Shown here in pieces: positions 43,090 through 51,930 of a stretch of 64,000 bases of DNA. Where the stretch lies: positions 1-64,000 of the forward strand of contig JABZKD010000003.1 in the NCBI GenBank assembly GCA_015257455.1, read 5' to 3'. A program made the position numbers and the translations under genes. The DNA comes from Nanosynbacter sp. (GTDB lineage: Bacteria > Patescibacteriota > Saccharimonadia > Saccharimonadales > Saccharimonadaceae). The notes below the pieces were generated by a model. That model was not told where the DNA came from. It was given only the letters and a program-made list of their open reading frames with translations, and did not search any database. Position 1 is the first letter of the stretch. Every line of letters begins with the position of its first letter.

Positions 43090-43722
43090 TTACTTATGAT
43101 TATAATGCGAACGGACAGAGTTTTCAACCAATTTCAAATAATAGAAGCGTTCGACGTTGCCGTTTTTGCCAGCCAAAAAATTATCGCGCTTATCCACCAC
43201 CTTAAAGTGATTTTGTTTGAGCCAAAGTTCAAAATCTTTAATAATTTCACGACGGATTTTTTCGTTTTTCACGATACCATTTTTAAGCTCATAAGCTTTA
43301 GCTTCAAACTGAGGCTTCAACATCATCAAAAAGTCCGCCGACCGAACCTCGGGCTGCGATTTAAGATGAGCAAGCACTTTTTTCAGAGAAACAAAAGAAA
43401 CATCGGCCAGCACCACATCGAGCGGGCCAAACTTGGCAAAATCCACCAAAAAGATATCGGTTTTTTCTAGAAGCGTAATCCGCGGGTCGAAGCGCAGCGG
43501 CACCTTCATCTGGTTAGTACCCTTTTCGACCGCAAAAACCCGCTTCGCCCCACGACGCAAAGCATATTCAGTGAAACCACCAGTACTTGACCCAATATCC
43601 AGCACGGTTTTATCTCGAAAATCAAAAGAAAAAGCTTGCGATGCCCCAGCAAGCTTATTCTCCGCTCGAGAAACTACATCTGATGAAACCTCAGATTTTT
43701 TAGATTCTATCGCTTTTTTCAT
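43090..43722 (-). CDS. TlyA/FtsJ-like rRNA methyltransferase without S4 domain
   Basis: 210 residues of Rossmann methyltransferase. The SAM motif is VLDIGSSTGGFTEYALRRGA, followed by VFAVEKGTNQM, VVLADVSFVSL and LMMLKPQFEA, characteristic of TlyA 2'-O-methyltransferases. The usual N-terminal S4 RNA-binding domain (about 60 residues) is missing; the N-terminus is a short charged segment. It lies 4 nt after efp in a ribosomal operon, which supports a ribosomal RNA target. Confidence 0.85.
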   Translation of the reverse strand: MKKAIESKKSEVSSDVVSRAENKLAGASQAFSFDFRDKTVLDIGSSTGGFTEYALRRGAKRVFAVEKGTNQMKVPLRFDPRITLLEKTDIFLVDFAKFGPLDVVLADVSFVSLKKVLAHLKSQPEVRSADFLMMLKPQFEAKAYELKNGIVKNEKIRREIIKDFELWLKQNHFKVVDKRDNFLAGKNGNVERFYYLKLVENSVRSHYNHK

Positions 43723-43726
43723 CTAA

Positions 43727-44287
43727 TTATTTTTTACGTTCACGGTAAGCGTAAGTTTCGGTATCCACAGAAACCACATCACCTTCTTTGATAAAGGCAG
43801 GAACCTTGATCACCACGCCAGTTTCGAGGGTAGCATCCTTCATGACTGAAGTAGAAGTATCGCCCTTCACGGCATTCTCGGTGTAGGTCACTTCAAGCCA
43901 AAGATTCTTAGGGAGGGTGAGGTTAATAGCAGTTCCGTTATAGAACTGGATTTCCATCTCATCACCGTCTTTCATGAAATCTTTGGAATCGCTAACCATA
44001 TCGGAAGACAATTCGTATTGCTCAAAAGTGGTTGGATCCATGAAGTAGAATTTCTCTTCATCACGATAGAGATACTGCACCTTCTTGGTAGTAACTTCGG
44101 CTGGTTCAATCTTTTCCTGACCCTTAAAAGTCTTAGGGATAAGCGCACCAGTGATTAAGTTTTTGACACGTACGTTGACGATTGAGCCACCACGTCCCAT
44201 AACTTTTTGGGAATATTCAATAACCTTGTATGGCTGACCATCAAGAGTAATTAGAGTATTTTTCTTTAAATCGGTAGGTCCGTACAT
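43727..44287 (-). CDS. efp: Elongation factor P
   Basis: Relieves ribosome stalling at polyproline. Three-domain EF-P of 186 residues with the KOW-like N-domain (GQPYKVIEYSQKV), central OB domain and C-terminal signature around YTENAVKGDTSTSVMKDATLETG. The loop tip is MGRGGS: arginine 32 sits where E. coli has the modified Lys34. No EarP, EpmA or related modification gene is in the window. AGGAG precedes the ATG. Confidence 0.95.
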   Translation of the reverse strand: MYGPTDLKKNTLITLDGQPYKVIEYSQKVMGRGGSIVNVRVKNLITGALIPKTFKGQEKIEPAEVTTKKVQYLYRDEEKFYFMDPTTFEQYELSSDMVSDSKDFMKDGDEMEIQFYNGTAINLTLPKNLWLEVTYTENAVKGDTSTSVMKDATLETGVVIKVPAFIKEGDVVSVDTETYAYRERKK

Positions 44288-44298
44288 AATTCTCCTTT

Positions 44299-44496
44299 TT
44301 AGTTATTTGAAACAAATGGTAGGAGGGCTAGATGACGGGCACGCTTAACAGCGACAGCCAATTGGCGTTGTTGTTTAGCAGACAAACCAGTCTTAGCGAT
44401 TGGCTCGATACGACCGTAAACATCGATGTAGCGTTGCATAGTTTTGACATCTTTATAATCGAAATAAAGATTTGGATCGTTCTTAATTCTTCTCAT
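44299..44496 (-). CDS. rpsR: 30S ribosomal protein bS18
   Basis: 65 residues with the bS18 core: DYKDVKTMQRYIDVYGRIEP, TGLSAKQQRQLAVAVKRARHLALLPF. Third gene of the classical rpsF-ssb-rpsR operon. Confidence 0.96.
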   Translation of the reverse strand: MRRIKNDPNLYFDYKDVKTMQRYIDVYGRIEPIAKTGLSAKQQRQLAVAVKRARHLALLPFVSNN

Positions 44497-44523
44497 TTTT
44501 TCTCTCTTTTCTCGCTTTAATTA

Positions 44524-44955
44524 TTAGAATGGTACTTCACTGAGGTCGATTTCGCCATCTGGAATATCATCTGGAATAGAATCTGGCATAGCCTGACTGT
44601 AATTACTGGTGGTAGATTCTTGGGATCTGCTACCGAGTAGGTTAAAGTCTTCCATGACAATTTCCACGGCGGAACGCTTGGCACCGGTCTTATCTTCATA
44701 AGTACGTTGAGACAAGCGGCCTGAGACCATGATTGGTGTACCTTTTTTTGCATATTGAGCAATCACATTACCTGGTTTACCCCAAGCAGAAACTTCGATA
44801 TAAGAAACTTGTTCTTTCTTTTCGCCGTTCATCACATAATTGTAGTTCACTGCCACTGAGAAGCTAGTAACTTCTGAGCCAGAAGTCGTAGCTCTAGTTT
44901 CTGGGTCGCGAACAACATTACCGATAATGATTGCTTTACTAAATCCCCGCGCCAT
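44524..44955 (-). CDS. ssb: Single-stranded DNA-binding protein
   Basis: 143 residues: OB-fold (SKAIIIGNVVRDPETRATTSG, ISVSAWGKPG-like VSAWGKPGNVIAQY, GTPIMVSGRLSQRTYEDK) and a short disordered linker ending in the acidic tip DLSEVPF, the partner-docking C-terminus. Located between rpsF and rpsR as in most bacteria. Confidence 0.96.
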   Translation of the reverse strand: MARGFSKAIIIGNVVRDPETRATTSGSEVTSFSVAVNYNYVMNGEKKEQVSYIEVSAWGKPGNVIAQYAKKGTPIMVSGRLSQRTYEDKTGAKRSAVEIVMEDFNLLGSRSQESTTSNYSQAMPDSIPDDIPDGEIDLSEVPF

Positions 44956-44980
44956 AAATATACCTCACTTAATTGTTTAA

Positions 44981-45331
44981 TTATTCTTCGTCTTTAGACT
45001 CTTTTTTGTCAGCACGGGCCTTGCGCTTAGCTTCAAATTTAGCTTTGCGTTCGTCGACGGTGACTAAGAGATAACGTAAGACTTCCTCGGTGATATTAAG
45101 AGTAGAAGAAATCTTGGCTGGAGCCTGGGCTGGAAGTTCCAAATCAAAGGCATAGTAGACGGCATAGTCTTCTTTTTCGATAGGATAAGCCAAACGCTTC
45201 TTACCTTCATTGACTTCTTTGACGATTTTACCGTCGTTAGACTCAATGAGTTTCTTAATTTTGTCTAAGGCTGGTGTCAGATTCATTTCCAAATCAGGAT
45301 GAATCAAGACAGTAAGTTCATACTGTTTCAC
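44981..45331 (-). CDS. rpsF: 30S ribosomal protein bS6
   Basis: 116 residues, bS6 fold: MKQYELTVLIHPDLE, NEGKKRLAYPIEKEDYAVYYAFDLE, LNITEEVLRYLLV, then a basic tail. The start codon is GTG with AAAGGAG 6 nt upstream. It leads the operon; a leader hairpin precedes it. Confidence 0.95.
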   Translation of the reverse strand: MKQYELTVLIHPDLEMNLTPALDKIKKLIESNDGKIVKEVNEGKKRLAYPIEKEDYAVYYAFDLELPAQAPAKISSTLNITEEVLRYLLVTVDERKAKFEAKRKARADKKESKDEE

Positions 45332-45350
45332 TTTGCACTCCTTTGGTTAA

Positions 45351-45376
45351 AGCAAGTACACCTTAAGTTACTTGCT
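45351..45376 (-). promoter_or_regulatory. Hairpin in the rpsF leader
   Basis: Perfect 8-bp stem AGCAAGTA / TACTTGCT with a 10-nt loop about 20 nt before the GTG start. The position matches S6:S18 autoregulatory leaders, but the conserved CCG bulge of the known motif is not apparent. Confidence 0.4.
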
Positions 45377-45528
45377 GAGCTAATAATGTATAGATTATAG
45401 CATAAAAATAGAGAAAAATACAGAGTTTTCCACAATAAAAATCATTGTAATTTTTAGCGTCGAAATTTGGCGCTCTTTTTTTATTTTTTAACTAATTTTC
45501 TTCCCTATAATTATGCTATAATATGTTT

Positions 45529-47775
45529 ATGGCTAAACAAACACGAGGAAGACGTCGAACGTCTAGAGGTAGAGCAAAAGACCCCGCTCCAACCCATCAA
45601 TTACCAGGGGGATTTTGGCGCCAAGTAATGGCCCTGTTAATGATTGTGATTTCGGTCGTTTTGATTATGACTTGGTTCGGCAACGGCGGTAATTTATTGA
45701 ACGATTTCCATAGCGGTTCACTCTATGTGGTCGGTTATGCGACCTATGCGATTCCAGTGATTTTGGTTTATCTGGCGGTGAAAATTTTTCTCACCGAGGA
45801 TAATCGTCTCCCGACCGTGATTTGGGTCACTTCTTTCCTGATGATTCTTTGGCTGGCCGGGATTTTTGATTTGCCATCTTACGGCACGAAAAATTTGACT
45901 GGTGGCGTGATTGGTGATGCCTTGAACCACTTGGTCACTCAGCTCCTTGACCCGTCGGTGGCAGCCTTTATCTATATTGTACTGATTTTTATTACGGGAA
46001 TTTTCATTCTTCAGCTTTCCCCACTCACCGTGTTTAAAGATTTTGCTAATCTATTTCGCACTGGTCGCAAGGCAGAAGATTCCGAGAATGCTCGGATAGC
46101 CCGAAAAGCCGAACGCGAAGTCGCGCCACTCGATGCACCAATTCGTATCAAGGCTAACGGCATCGAAATGTCGGCAGCAGAGCTGAAGACCCCGAAGCTG
46201 GAAGTGAAAAAAGCAAGCGCAGAAAAACCAGCGGAGCCAGAACCGGAGCGTGCTTTGACTGCGGCTTCTGACCCAGATTGGAAGATGCCAAGCGTGGAAT
46301 TTCTTTCTAAGAAGCATATTCCGCCAGATGGCGGCAATATTCAGCAGAATGCAGTAATTATTAAGTCCACTTTCGTAGATTTCGGAATTGATGTCGAAGT
46401 CGAGGGTGCCAACATCGGTCCTTCGGTAACCCAATACACAATTCGTCCACCTGCGGGTGTGATTCTTTCGAAGATTGCGGCACGTGATAAGGAGTTAGCT
46501 TTGAACCTTGCTACTGAGAGCGTGCGTATTGAAGCGCCGATTCCAGGTACTCGCCTAGTCGGTGTAGAAATTCCGAACGTCCGCAAAGAAAGCGTAAGTC
46601 TAAGGAGTCTTCTCGAAAGCGATCGCTGGAAGAAAGAGCAGGCCGCACTTTGTTTTGCTGTGGGTAAGGATATTTCCGGTAATACGATCATTGCTAACCT
46701 CGCGAAGATGCCTCACCTTCTGATTGCTGGTACTACCGGTTCCGGTAAGTCGGTGATGACGAATATTTTGATTTCTTCCCTGCTTTATCGTAATGCACCA
46801 AGCGATATGAAATTAATTATCGTGGACCCGAAGCAGGTGGAAATGGCGCAATATAATGATATTCCACATCTTTTGACACCAATTATTACGGCGACCGATA
46901 AGGCGCTTTCGGCGATGAAGTGGGCAGTGAATGAGATGGAACGTCGTTATGCTTGTCTCGCAGAAGAGCGCGTAAAGAAAATTGAAGACTATAACGAAAA
47001 AATGAAGGCCCGCGCGGAAGAAGCAAAGAAAAATGGCGAAGCGTCGGAAGATGCCACGCAAAATAACAAAATGCCGTACATCGTAATTATCATCGATGAG
47101 ATGGCGGACTTAATGATGCAGGCAGGTAAAGATCTCGAACAGTTAATCGTGCGTATTGCCCAGAAAGGTCGTGCCTCGGGTATTCACTTGGTACTCGCCA
47201 CCCAGCGTCCGGAAGTAAAAGTGGTGACCGGTTTGATTAAAGCAAACATTCCGGGCCGTATCGCTTTTAAGGTTTTAAACGGTATCGACTCACGTATGAT
47301 GCTCGAATCTGGTGGTGCCGAAAAATTACTCGGTAACGGTGATATGCTGATGCTGACCACTGAAATGATGGGCAAGCCACGTCGTATTCAGGGTGCCTTC
47401 GCTTCGGATGATGAGATTAATAAGCTAACCAACTTCCTTCGCGAACAGAGACAACCAGAATATAATAATGAGGTGATTTCTCAGGCAGTGCAGATTAAGG
47501 GTATGGGACCTTCGGACGGCGGTTCCTTCGGTGAGCTCGGGCGTAAATACGATCCATCGGATCCAGTGGTGCGTAAGGCGATTGAAATTACACTTTCTAA
47601 GGGTAAATTCTCCACTGCGATGCTGCAAACCTACCTCGGTAAGGGTCACGGCTTCGTCTCGGGTCTCGCGATTTGGCTAGAAGAAATCGGGGTGATTGGT
47701 CCAGCCAATGGTAATAAACCACGCGACGTGATGATTAAATCTCTGGAAGAATTCGACCAGTTAGCCAATAGCTAA
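45529..47775 (+). CDS. ftsK: DNA translocase FtsK/SpoIIIE
   Basis: 748 residues. Four transmembrane helices lie in the first 170 residues, followed by a short charged linker and the motor: Walker A AGTTGSGKSV, Walker B YIVIIIDEMADLM, and a C-terminal gamma winged-helix domain (GKFSTAMLQTYLGKGHGFVSGL). It pumps chromosomal DNA through the septum at division. The -10 TATAAT (45517-45522) ends 6 nt before ATG 45529, the preferred start, so a leaderless mRNA is predicted. Confidence 0.95.
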   Translation: MAKQTRGRRRTSRGRAKDPAPTHQLPGGFWRQVMALLMIVISVVLIMTWFGNGGNLLNDFHSGSLYVVGYATYAIPVILVYLAVKIFLTEDNRLPTVIWVTSFLMILWLAGIFDLPSYGTKNLTGGVIGDALNHLVTQLLDPSVAAFIYIVLIFITGIFILQLSPLTVFKDFANLFRTGRKAEDSENARIARKAEREVAPLDAPIRIKANGIEMSAAELKTPKLEVKKASAEKPAEPEPERALTAASDPDWKMPSVEFLSKKHIPPDGGNIQQNAVIIKSTFVDFGIDVEVEGANIGPSVTQYTIRPPAGVILSKIAARDKELALNLATESVRIEAPIPGTRLVGVEIPNVRKESVSLRSLLESDRWKKEQAALCFAVGKDISGNTIIANLAKMPHLLIAGTTGSGKSVMTNILISSLLYRNAPSDMKLIIVDPKQVEMAQYNDIPHLLTPIITATDKALSAMKWAVNEMERRYACLAEERVKKIEDYNEKMKARAEEAKKNGEASEDATQNNKMPYIVIIIDEMADLMMQAGKDLEQLIVRIAQKGRASGIHLVLATQRPEVKVVTGLIKANIPGRIAFKVLNGIDSRMMLESGGAEKLLGNGDMLMLTTEMMGKPRRIQGAFASDDEINKLTNFLREQRQPEYNNEVISQAVQIKGMGPSDGGSFGELGRKYDPSDPVVRKAIEITLSKGKFSTAMLQTYLGKGHGFVSGLAIWLEEIGVIGPANGNKPRDVMIKSLEEFDQLANS

Positions 47776-47782
47776 AATTACA

Positions 47783-47816
47783 ACAGGATTATGCTGAAAT
47801 AATCCTGTTTTTTATT
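47783..47816 (+). terminator. Terminator of ftsK
   Basis: ACAGGATTA / TAATCCTGT stem, TTTTTATT tail. Confidence 0.85.
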
Positions 47817-47921
47817 GCTTTTTTTGACAATCTCATATATAAACATAATTAGAAAGGATTATATTTTTTATAATTTTTATTTCACTATTATTAATAAATT
47901 TTTAGGAGAGAAAAAGTTATC

Positions 47922-48611
47922 ATGAATGATACTAATTTCGAGAATAATGCGGAGATAAATTCCGTACATAGTGAAGCAAAAGCGCAGGGTCATGGCGGAT
48001 TGAAAGCTATGGCCATATTTTTTGCTATTACTACTTTAGTTTTAGGATGTGGACTAGCCTATGTCTATACTTCAAAGAATAAGGATACAAAAAAGTTAAA
48101 TGAAGAACTTGTAGAGTCTAAAGAGAAAGTAAAGTCTGTAAATGAATCGATCGCCAAGTACGAAGAAGCTACGCAGACTAAAATCACTGACGTAAAGCAG
48201 GATAATGTCACGGTGAAAGAAATTGTGAAGCCGATGGCAGTAGACCTCAAGTTTGATAATTTTCTAGATGCATATAAAGCTAAACGCGGAACTATTCCAA
48301 TTATTAAATCTGGAAATTTCTGGACAAGTAATAGCGGGAAGTACATTTTTGCTGCAATACAGGCAACCGGTATTTATACCGAAAAAGACGAGCATGGTCA
48401 GGATATTGAAAAAGTATCAATGGGCGGAGCATATGAGGCCTGGTACCAAGATATTTCCACTGGGATTTGGAATTATGGCTTTGGTGGACATGCACCTGAA
48501 GAATGTAGTATGATGCCACAAAAAATCAGGGAAGTCTTCCATGGTGAAAAAGATCAGTCTAAAGCGAATGGTTTTGTCTGTCGCGAAGGTGATAAGTTCG
48601 TAGATTTATAA
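47922..48611 (+). CDS. Stalked single-pass membrane protein, paralog A
   Basis: 229 residues: short polar N-terminus, one transmembrane helix (about 28-50), a coiled-coil stalk (51-107) and a C-terminal external domain with two late cysteines (EECSMMP and FVCREG). The stalk is nearly identical in protein sequence to that of the next gene, while the ectodomain differs. AGGAG lies about 13 nt before the ATG. Function unknown. Confidence 0.78.
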   Translation: MNDTNFENNAEINSVHSEAKAQGHGGLKAMAIFFAITTLVLGCGLAYVYTSKNKDTKKLNEELVESKEKVKSVNESIAKYEEATQTKITDVKQDNVTVKEIVKPMAVDLKFDNFLDAYKAKRGTIPIIKSGNFWTSNSGKYIFAAIQATGIYTEKDEHGQDIEKVSMGGAYEAWYQDISTGIWNYGFGGHAPEECSMMPQKIREVFHGEKDQSKANGFVCREGDKFVDL

Positions 48612-48638
48612 AATATAAAAATTAATACAGGATACATT

Positions 48639-49406
48639 ATGGAAGAAAATAATTTCAACGCAGGCAATAATTACGTTCACAGCGAACCAGCATCAGTGAA
48701 GAGTAGCTCAGGACTCTCAAAAGTTCTAGCAATCTGCTTTGCTATTACTACAATCGCCTCAATGGCCACACTAGCCTATGTCTACACTTCAAAAAATAAA
48801 GATACGAAAAAACTAAACGAAGAACTTGTGGAATCTAAGGAAAAGGTAAAATCTGCAAATGACTCTATCGCAAAATACGAAGAGGCCACACAGACTAAAA
48901 TCACCGATGTGAAGCAGGATAATGTGACGGTAAAAGAGATTGTGAAACCGATGGCATTCAAGGCAGATTGGGAGATCTTTAAAGAGAAGTTAAAAAAAGA
49001 AACCATGGATACTACCCCGTATTATAGTGAAGTTACAAAGCACAGATATCAATACACATTTAACACAGCCTCAATTACCGATATCCAAACTTCCAATAAT
49101 GGACAATATCTAGTAGCTCGCGGATCATTGAGTAAATTAGGCCACTTTGACGGAAACACTGAGGATGGTGCTTATATGGTATTTGATGAGCCTCTTGGAA
49201 TCGGTAGTGCTGGTCCTGCTACTTTCTATAAGGCTATTCCTTCTGGCGAATGGAAAATATTGCAACCATGGAATCAAATTCCAGAATGCAGCAAACTAAC
49301 AGAAGAAGAAAAAGCGATTTTTCATGATTTAACGTATAACACCATTTATGAACAAAATACACCGTTTACCTGTGTTACTGATAAGAACGAAACTGTAAAA
49401 ATCTAA
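48639..49406 (+). CDS. Stalked single-pass membrane protein, paralog B
   Basis: 255 residues with the same plan as its neighbour: transmembrane helix (about 29-50), stalk ending VTVKEIVKPMA, then a longer divergent ectodomain with cysteines in PECSKLTEEE and FTCVTDK. It lies 27 nt after paralog A and is co-transcribed with it. Codon-level differences in the stalk are mostly synonymous. Function unknown. Confidence 0.78.
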   Translation: MEENNFNAGNNYVHSEPASVKSSSGLSKVLAICFAITTIASMATLAYVYTSKNKDTKKLNEELVESKEKVKSANDSIAKYEEATQTKITDVKQDNVTVKEIVKPMAFKADWEIFKEKLKKETMDTTPYYSEVTKHRYQYTFNTASITDIQTSNNGQYLVARGSLSKLGHFDGNTEDGAYMVFDEPLGIGSAGPATFYKAIPSGEWKILQPWNQIPECSKLTEEEKAIFHDLTYNTIYEQNTPFTCVTDKNETVKI

Positions 49407-49412
49407 TAAAGA

Positions 49413-49442
49413 CAAAAAGAGCCATAATAATGGCTCTTTTTC
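49413..49442 (+). terminator. Terminator of the stalked-protein operon
   Basis: AAAAAGAGCCAT-AATA-ATGGCTCTTTTT stem-loop. Confidence 0.9.
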
Positions 49443-49483
49443 ATGCCGTAATTTTATTTTTATAACAATTAAACATGCTTAAC

Positions 49484-49515
49484 AATAAAATAACGCGGAC
49501 AAGCCGCGCTATTTT
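49484..49515 (-). terminator. Terminator of pnp
   Basis: Minus-strand stem AATAGCGCGG / CCGCGTTATT followed by TTATTG. Confidence 0.8.
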
Positions 49516-49527
49516 TATTTATTCTCT

Positions 49528-51693
49528 TTATTGTTCGACGTGTTTCATCGAGAGGGAGAGACGTCCCTTGTCGTCGATAGCATCGAGGCGAACTTTCACC
49601 TCGTCACCCAACTTCAAGACATCTTCGACTTTTTCGACACGCTTGTCAGAAATCTGGGAGATATGTAGCATACCATCGATACCTGGCATGATATTGACAA
49701 AGGCACCGAAATCTTTAATATTGACGACCTTACCGGTATAAATTTTACCAACTTCAGGTTCCTCGACGAGAGATTTAATCCACTCGACAGCACGTTCGAT
49801 TTTGGCAGCATCTGTACCGGAAACCGTAATAAGACCAGAGTCATCAATGTCGACCTGAGCACCAGTTTCAGAGGTAATTTTGTTAATCATTTCCCCGCCC
49901 TTACCGATGACAGCGCCGATTTTATCCTGCTTGACCATTAATTTTTCAATACGTGGCGCGTAGTCAGAAAGTCTAGCACGTGGCGCAGAAAGAATAGATT
50001 TCAAATGCTCTAAGATAAACATACGGCCAGTATGAGATTGGCTAATCGCCTGCTCGAGAATCGAAACTGGCAGACCGTGGACTTTCATATCCATCTGAAG
50101 AGCAGTAATACCATTCTCAGTACCAGTGACCTTAAAATCCATATCACCAGCAAAGTCTTCGGCATCCATAAGATCGGTAAGAACGTGTGGAGTTTCACCG
50201 TCGAGCATCAAACCCATAGCTACACCGGAGACTGGGCGCTTGATTGGCACACCAGCATCCATGAGAGCTAGACAGGAAGAACAGGTAGCGGCCATTGAGG
50301 TGGAACCGTTTTGAGACATGATTTCAGTAACAGAACGAATCGCATATGGGAATTCTTCCTTATCTGGAAGCACTGGGATAAGTGCGCGTTCGGCAAGATA
50401 ACCGTGGCCGATTTCACGACGACCTGGAGCACCGATACGACCAGTTTCACCGACAGTATAGCTTGGTGCATTATAGTGATGCATGTAGCGACGAGTACCA
50501 TCGGTAACTTCCATGGTATCGACAAGCTGAGAGTAGGAAAGTGGAGCGAGAGTGACAATATTCATGGCCTGGGTAAGTCCACGAGTAAAGAGAGAGGAAC
50601 CGTGCACGCGTGGCAAAATACCAACCTGCGAACTGAGTGGACGAACTTCATCTAATTTACGACCATCTGGGCGAACGGATTCTTCGACGATGGCGCGGCG
50701 GACTTCGTGATGAATAGCTAATTCAAAGGCGTCGTGATAGGCGGATTGAAGATTGGCAATATAGTCAGCAATTTTTTCTTCATCAGTTTCACCCTGACCA
50801 AGTTCGAGCGCAAATTCAGCATCCATCTCGGCACGGAGTTCATCGGCGGCGCGCCTACGATCGAGAACGTTACCACGAATCTTAGTGCCGAGTTTACCAT
50901 CTTCGCCGACGAAGTGAACCTTAGTCCAAGCATCAACTTTTTCCTGAATAGCAGGATCTGGTAATGCAAGTTCGAATGGTTTTTCGACAACATTTAGTTC
51001 GGCCTTCAAGGCTTTTTGAAGCTCAAGAGCTGGTTGCACCATCTCAACCGCCCAACGCATCGCATCGATAATTACAGATTCGGAAACTTCGTTCGCACCA
51101 GCTTCCACCATCATCACCTTGTCATCTTTCACAGCGACTACAAGATCAAGATTGGAAGCTTCACGTTCTTCTGGACTGAGAAAGGCCTTAAATTCACCAT
51201 TCACACGACCAATACGTACACCGGCAATTGGCCCGTCGAAAGGTACACCGGCATTCATCAAGGCTGAAGAAGCGGTAATCATGGCGACCATATCTGGACG
51301 GAAGTTTGGATCCATCGAAAGTACGGTAGTCACTACCTGAACTTCTTGGCGATAGCCTTTCGGGAAGAGTGGGCGAATCGGACGATCAATTAGACGACCA
51401 ACCAGAATAGCCTCATCGGCTGGTTTGCCTTCACGCTTAATAAACTTTGAACTAGAGATTTTACCTGAGGCGTAGAACTTTTCTTCGTAGTCGATCGAGA
51501 GCGGAAAGAAATCTTGCACCACCGGTTTTTCACTGACGACCACTGAGCCGAGCACCACGGTATCACCATAGGTAACAAGAACCGAGCTGGTAGTGCGAAA
51601 ACCGACGCGATTTACTTCAATCGTGAGCTTCTTACCACAAAAATCTCTCGACAAGCTAAAGGTTTGCTTGCCAGTAGGGTTGATAATATCCAT
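49528..51693 (-). CDS. pnp: Polyribonucleotide nucleotidyltransferase
   Basis: 721 residues; phosphorolytic 3'-5' exoribonuclease. Two RNase PH-like domains, with core sequences RDFCGKKLTIEV, DRPIRPLFPKGYR and MSQNGSTSMAATCSSCLALMDAG, are followed by a KH domain (GAVIGKGGEMI) and an S1 domain (GKVVNIKDFGAFVNI). Complete. An AAAGGA site precedes the ATG; the -10 TATAAT is at 51784-51779, giving a leader of about 80 nt with a stem-loop. Confidence 0.97.
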   Translation of the reverse strand: MDIINPTGKQTFSLSRDFCGKKLTIEVNRVGFRTTSSVLVTYGDTVVLGSVVVSEKPVVQDFFPLSIDYEEKFYASGKISSSKFIKREGKPADEAILVGRLIDRPIRPLFPKGYRQEVQVVTTVLSMDPNFRPDMVAMITASSALMNAGVPFDGPIAGVRIGRVNGEFKAFLSPEEREASNLDLVVAVKDDKVMMVEAGANEVSESVIIDAMRWAVEMVQPALELQKALKAELNVVEKPFELALPDPAIQEKVDAWTKVHFVGEDGKLGTKIRGNVLDRRRAADELRAEMDAEFALELGQGETDEEKIADYIANLQSAYHDAFELAIHHEVRRAIVEESVRPDGRKLDEVRPLSSQVGILPRVHGSSLFTRGLTQAMNIVTLAPLSYSQLVDTMEVTDGTRRYMHHYNAPSYTVGETGRIGAPGRREIGHGYLAERALIPVLPDKEEFPYAIRSVTEIMSQNGSTSMAATCSSCLALMDAGVPIKRPVSGVAMGLMLDGETPHVLTDLMDAEDFAGDMDFKVTGTENGITALQMDMKVHGLPVSILEQAISQSHTGRMFILEHLKSILSAPRARLSDYAPRIEKLMVKQDKIGAVIGKGGEMINKITSETGAQVDIDDSGLITVSGTDAAKIERAVEWIKSLVEEPEVGKIYTGKVVNIKDFGAFVNIMPGIDGMLHISQISDKRVEKVEDVLKLGDEVKVRLDAIDDKGRLSLSMKHVEQ

Positions 51694-51717
51694 ATTTTCC
51701 TTTCTGGGAAAACACCA

Positions 51718-51750
51718 GATAAGTGCTTTGAAGGTTTCAGAAAACTTATC
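51718..51750 (-). promoter_or_regulatory. Stem-loop in the pnp leader
   Basis: GATAAGT / ACTTATC, 7 bp with a 19-nt loop, between the pnp promoter and start codon. In enterobacteria pnp autoregulates through a leader stem; the same here is only a possibility. Confidence 0.4.
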
Positions 51751-51930
51751 CGCCGTCTTCCCGCTTATAACTATTCAATTATAGCACAAATGGCGAGTTT
51801 TAGGACGCTTCGGGTATTTACCAGGGGCAAAATTTGCATTTTTATGATGTTTATGTTACAATAGAGTTGTTACTTGCGGCCCGTATGTATTTACGGCGCC
51901 ACTGAAAGCACCTTGAAAAGGAGTGGTTAT

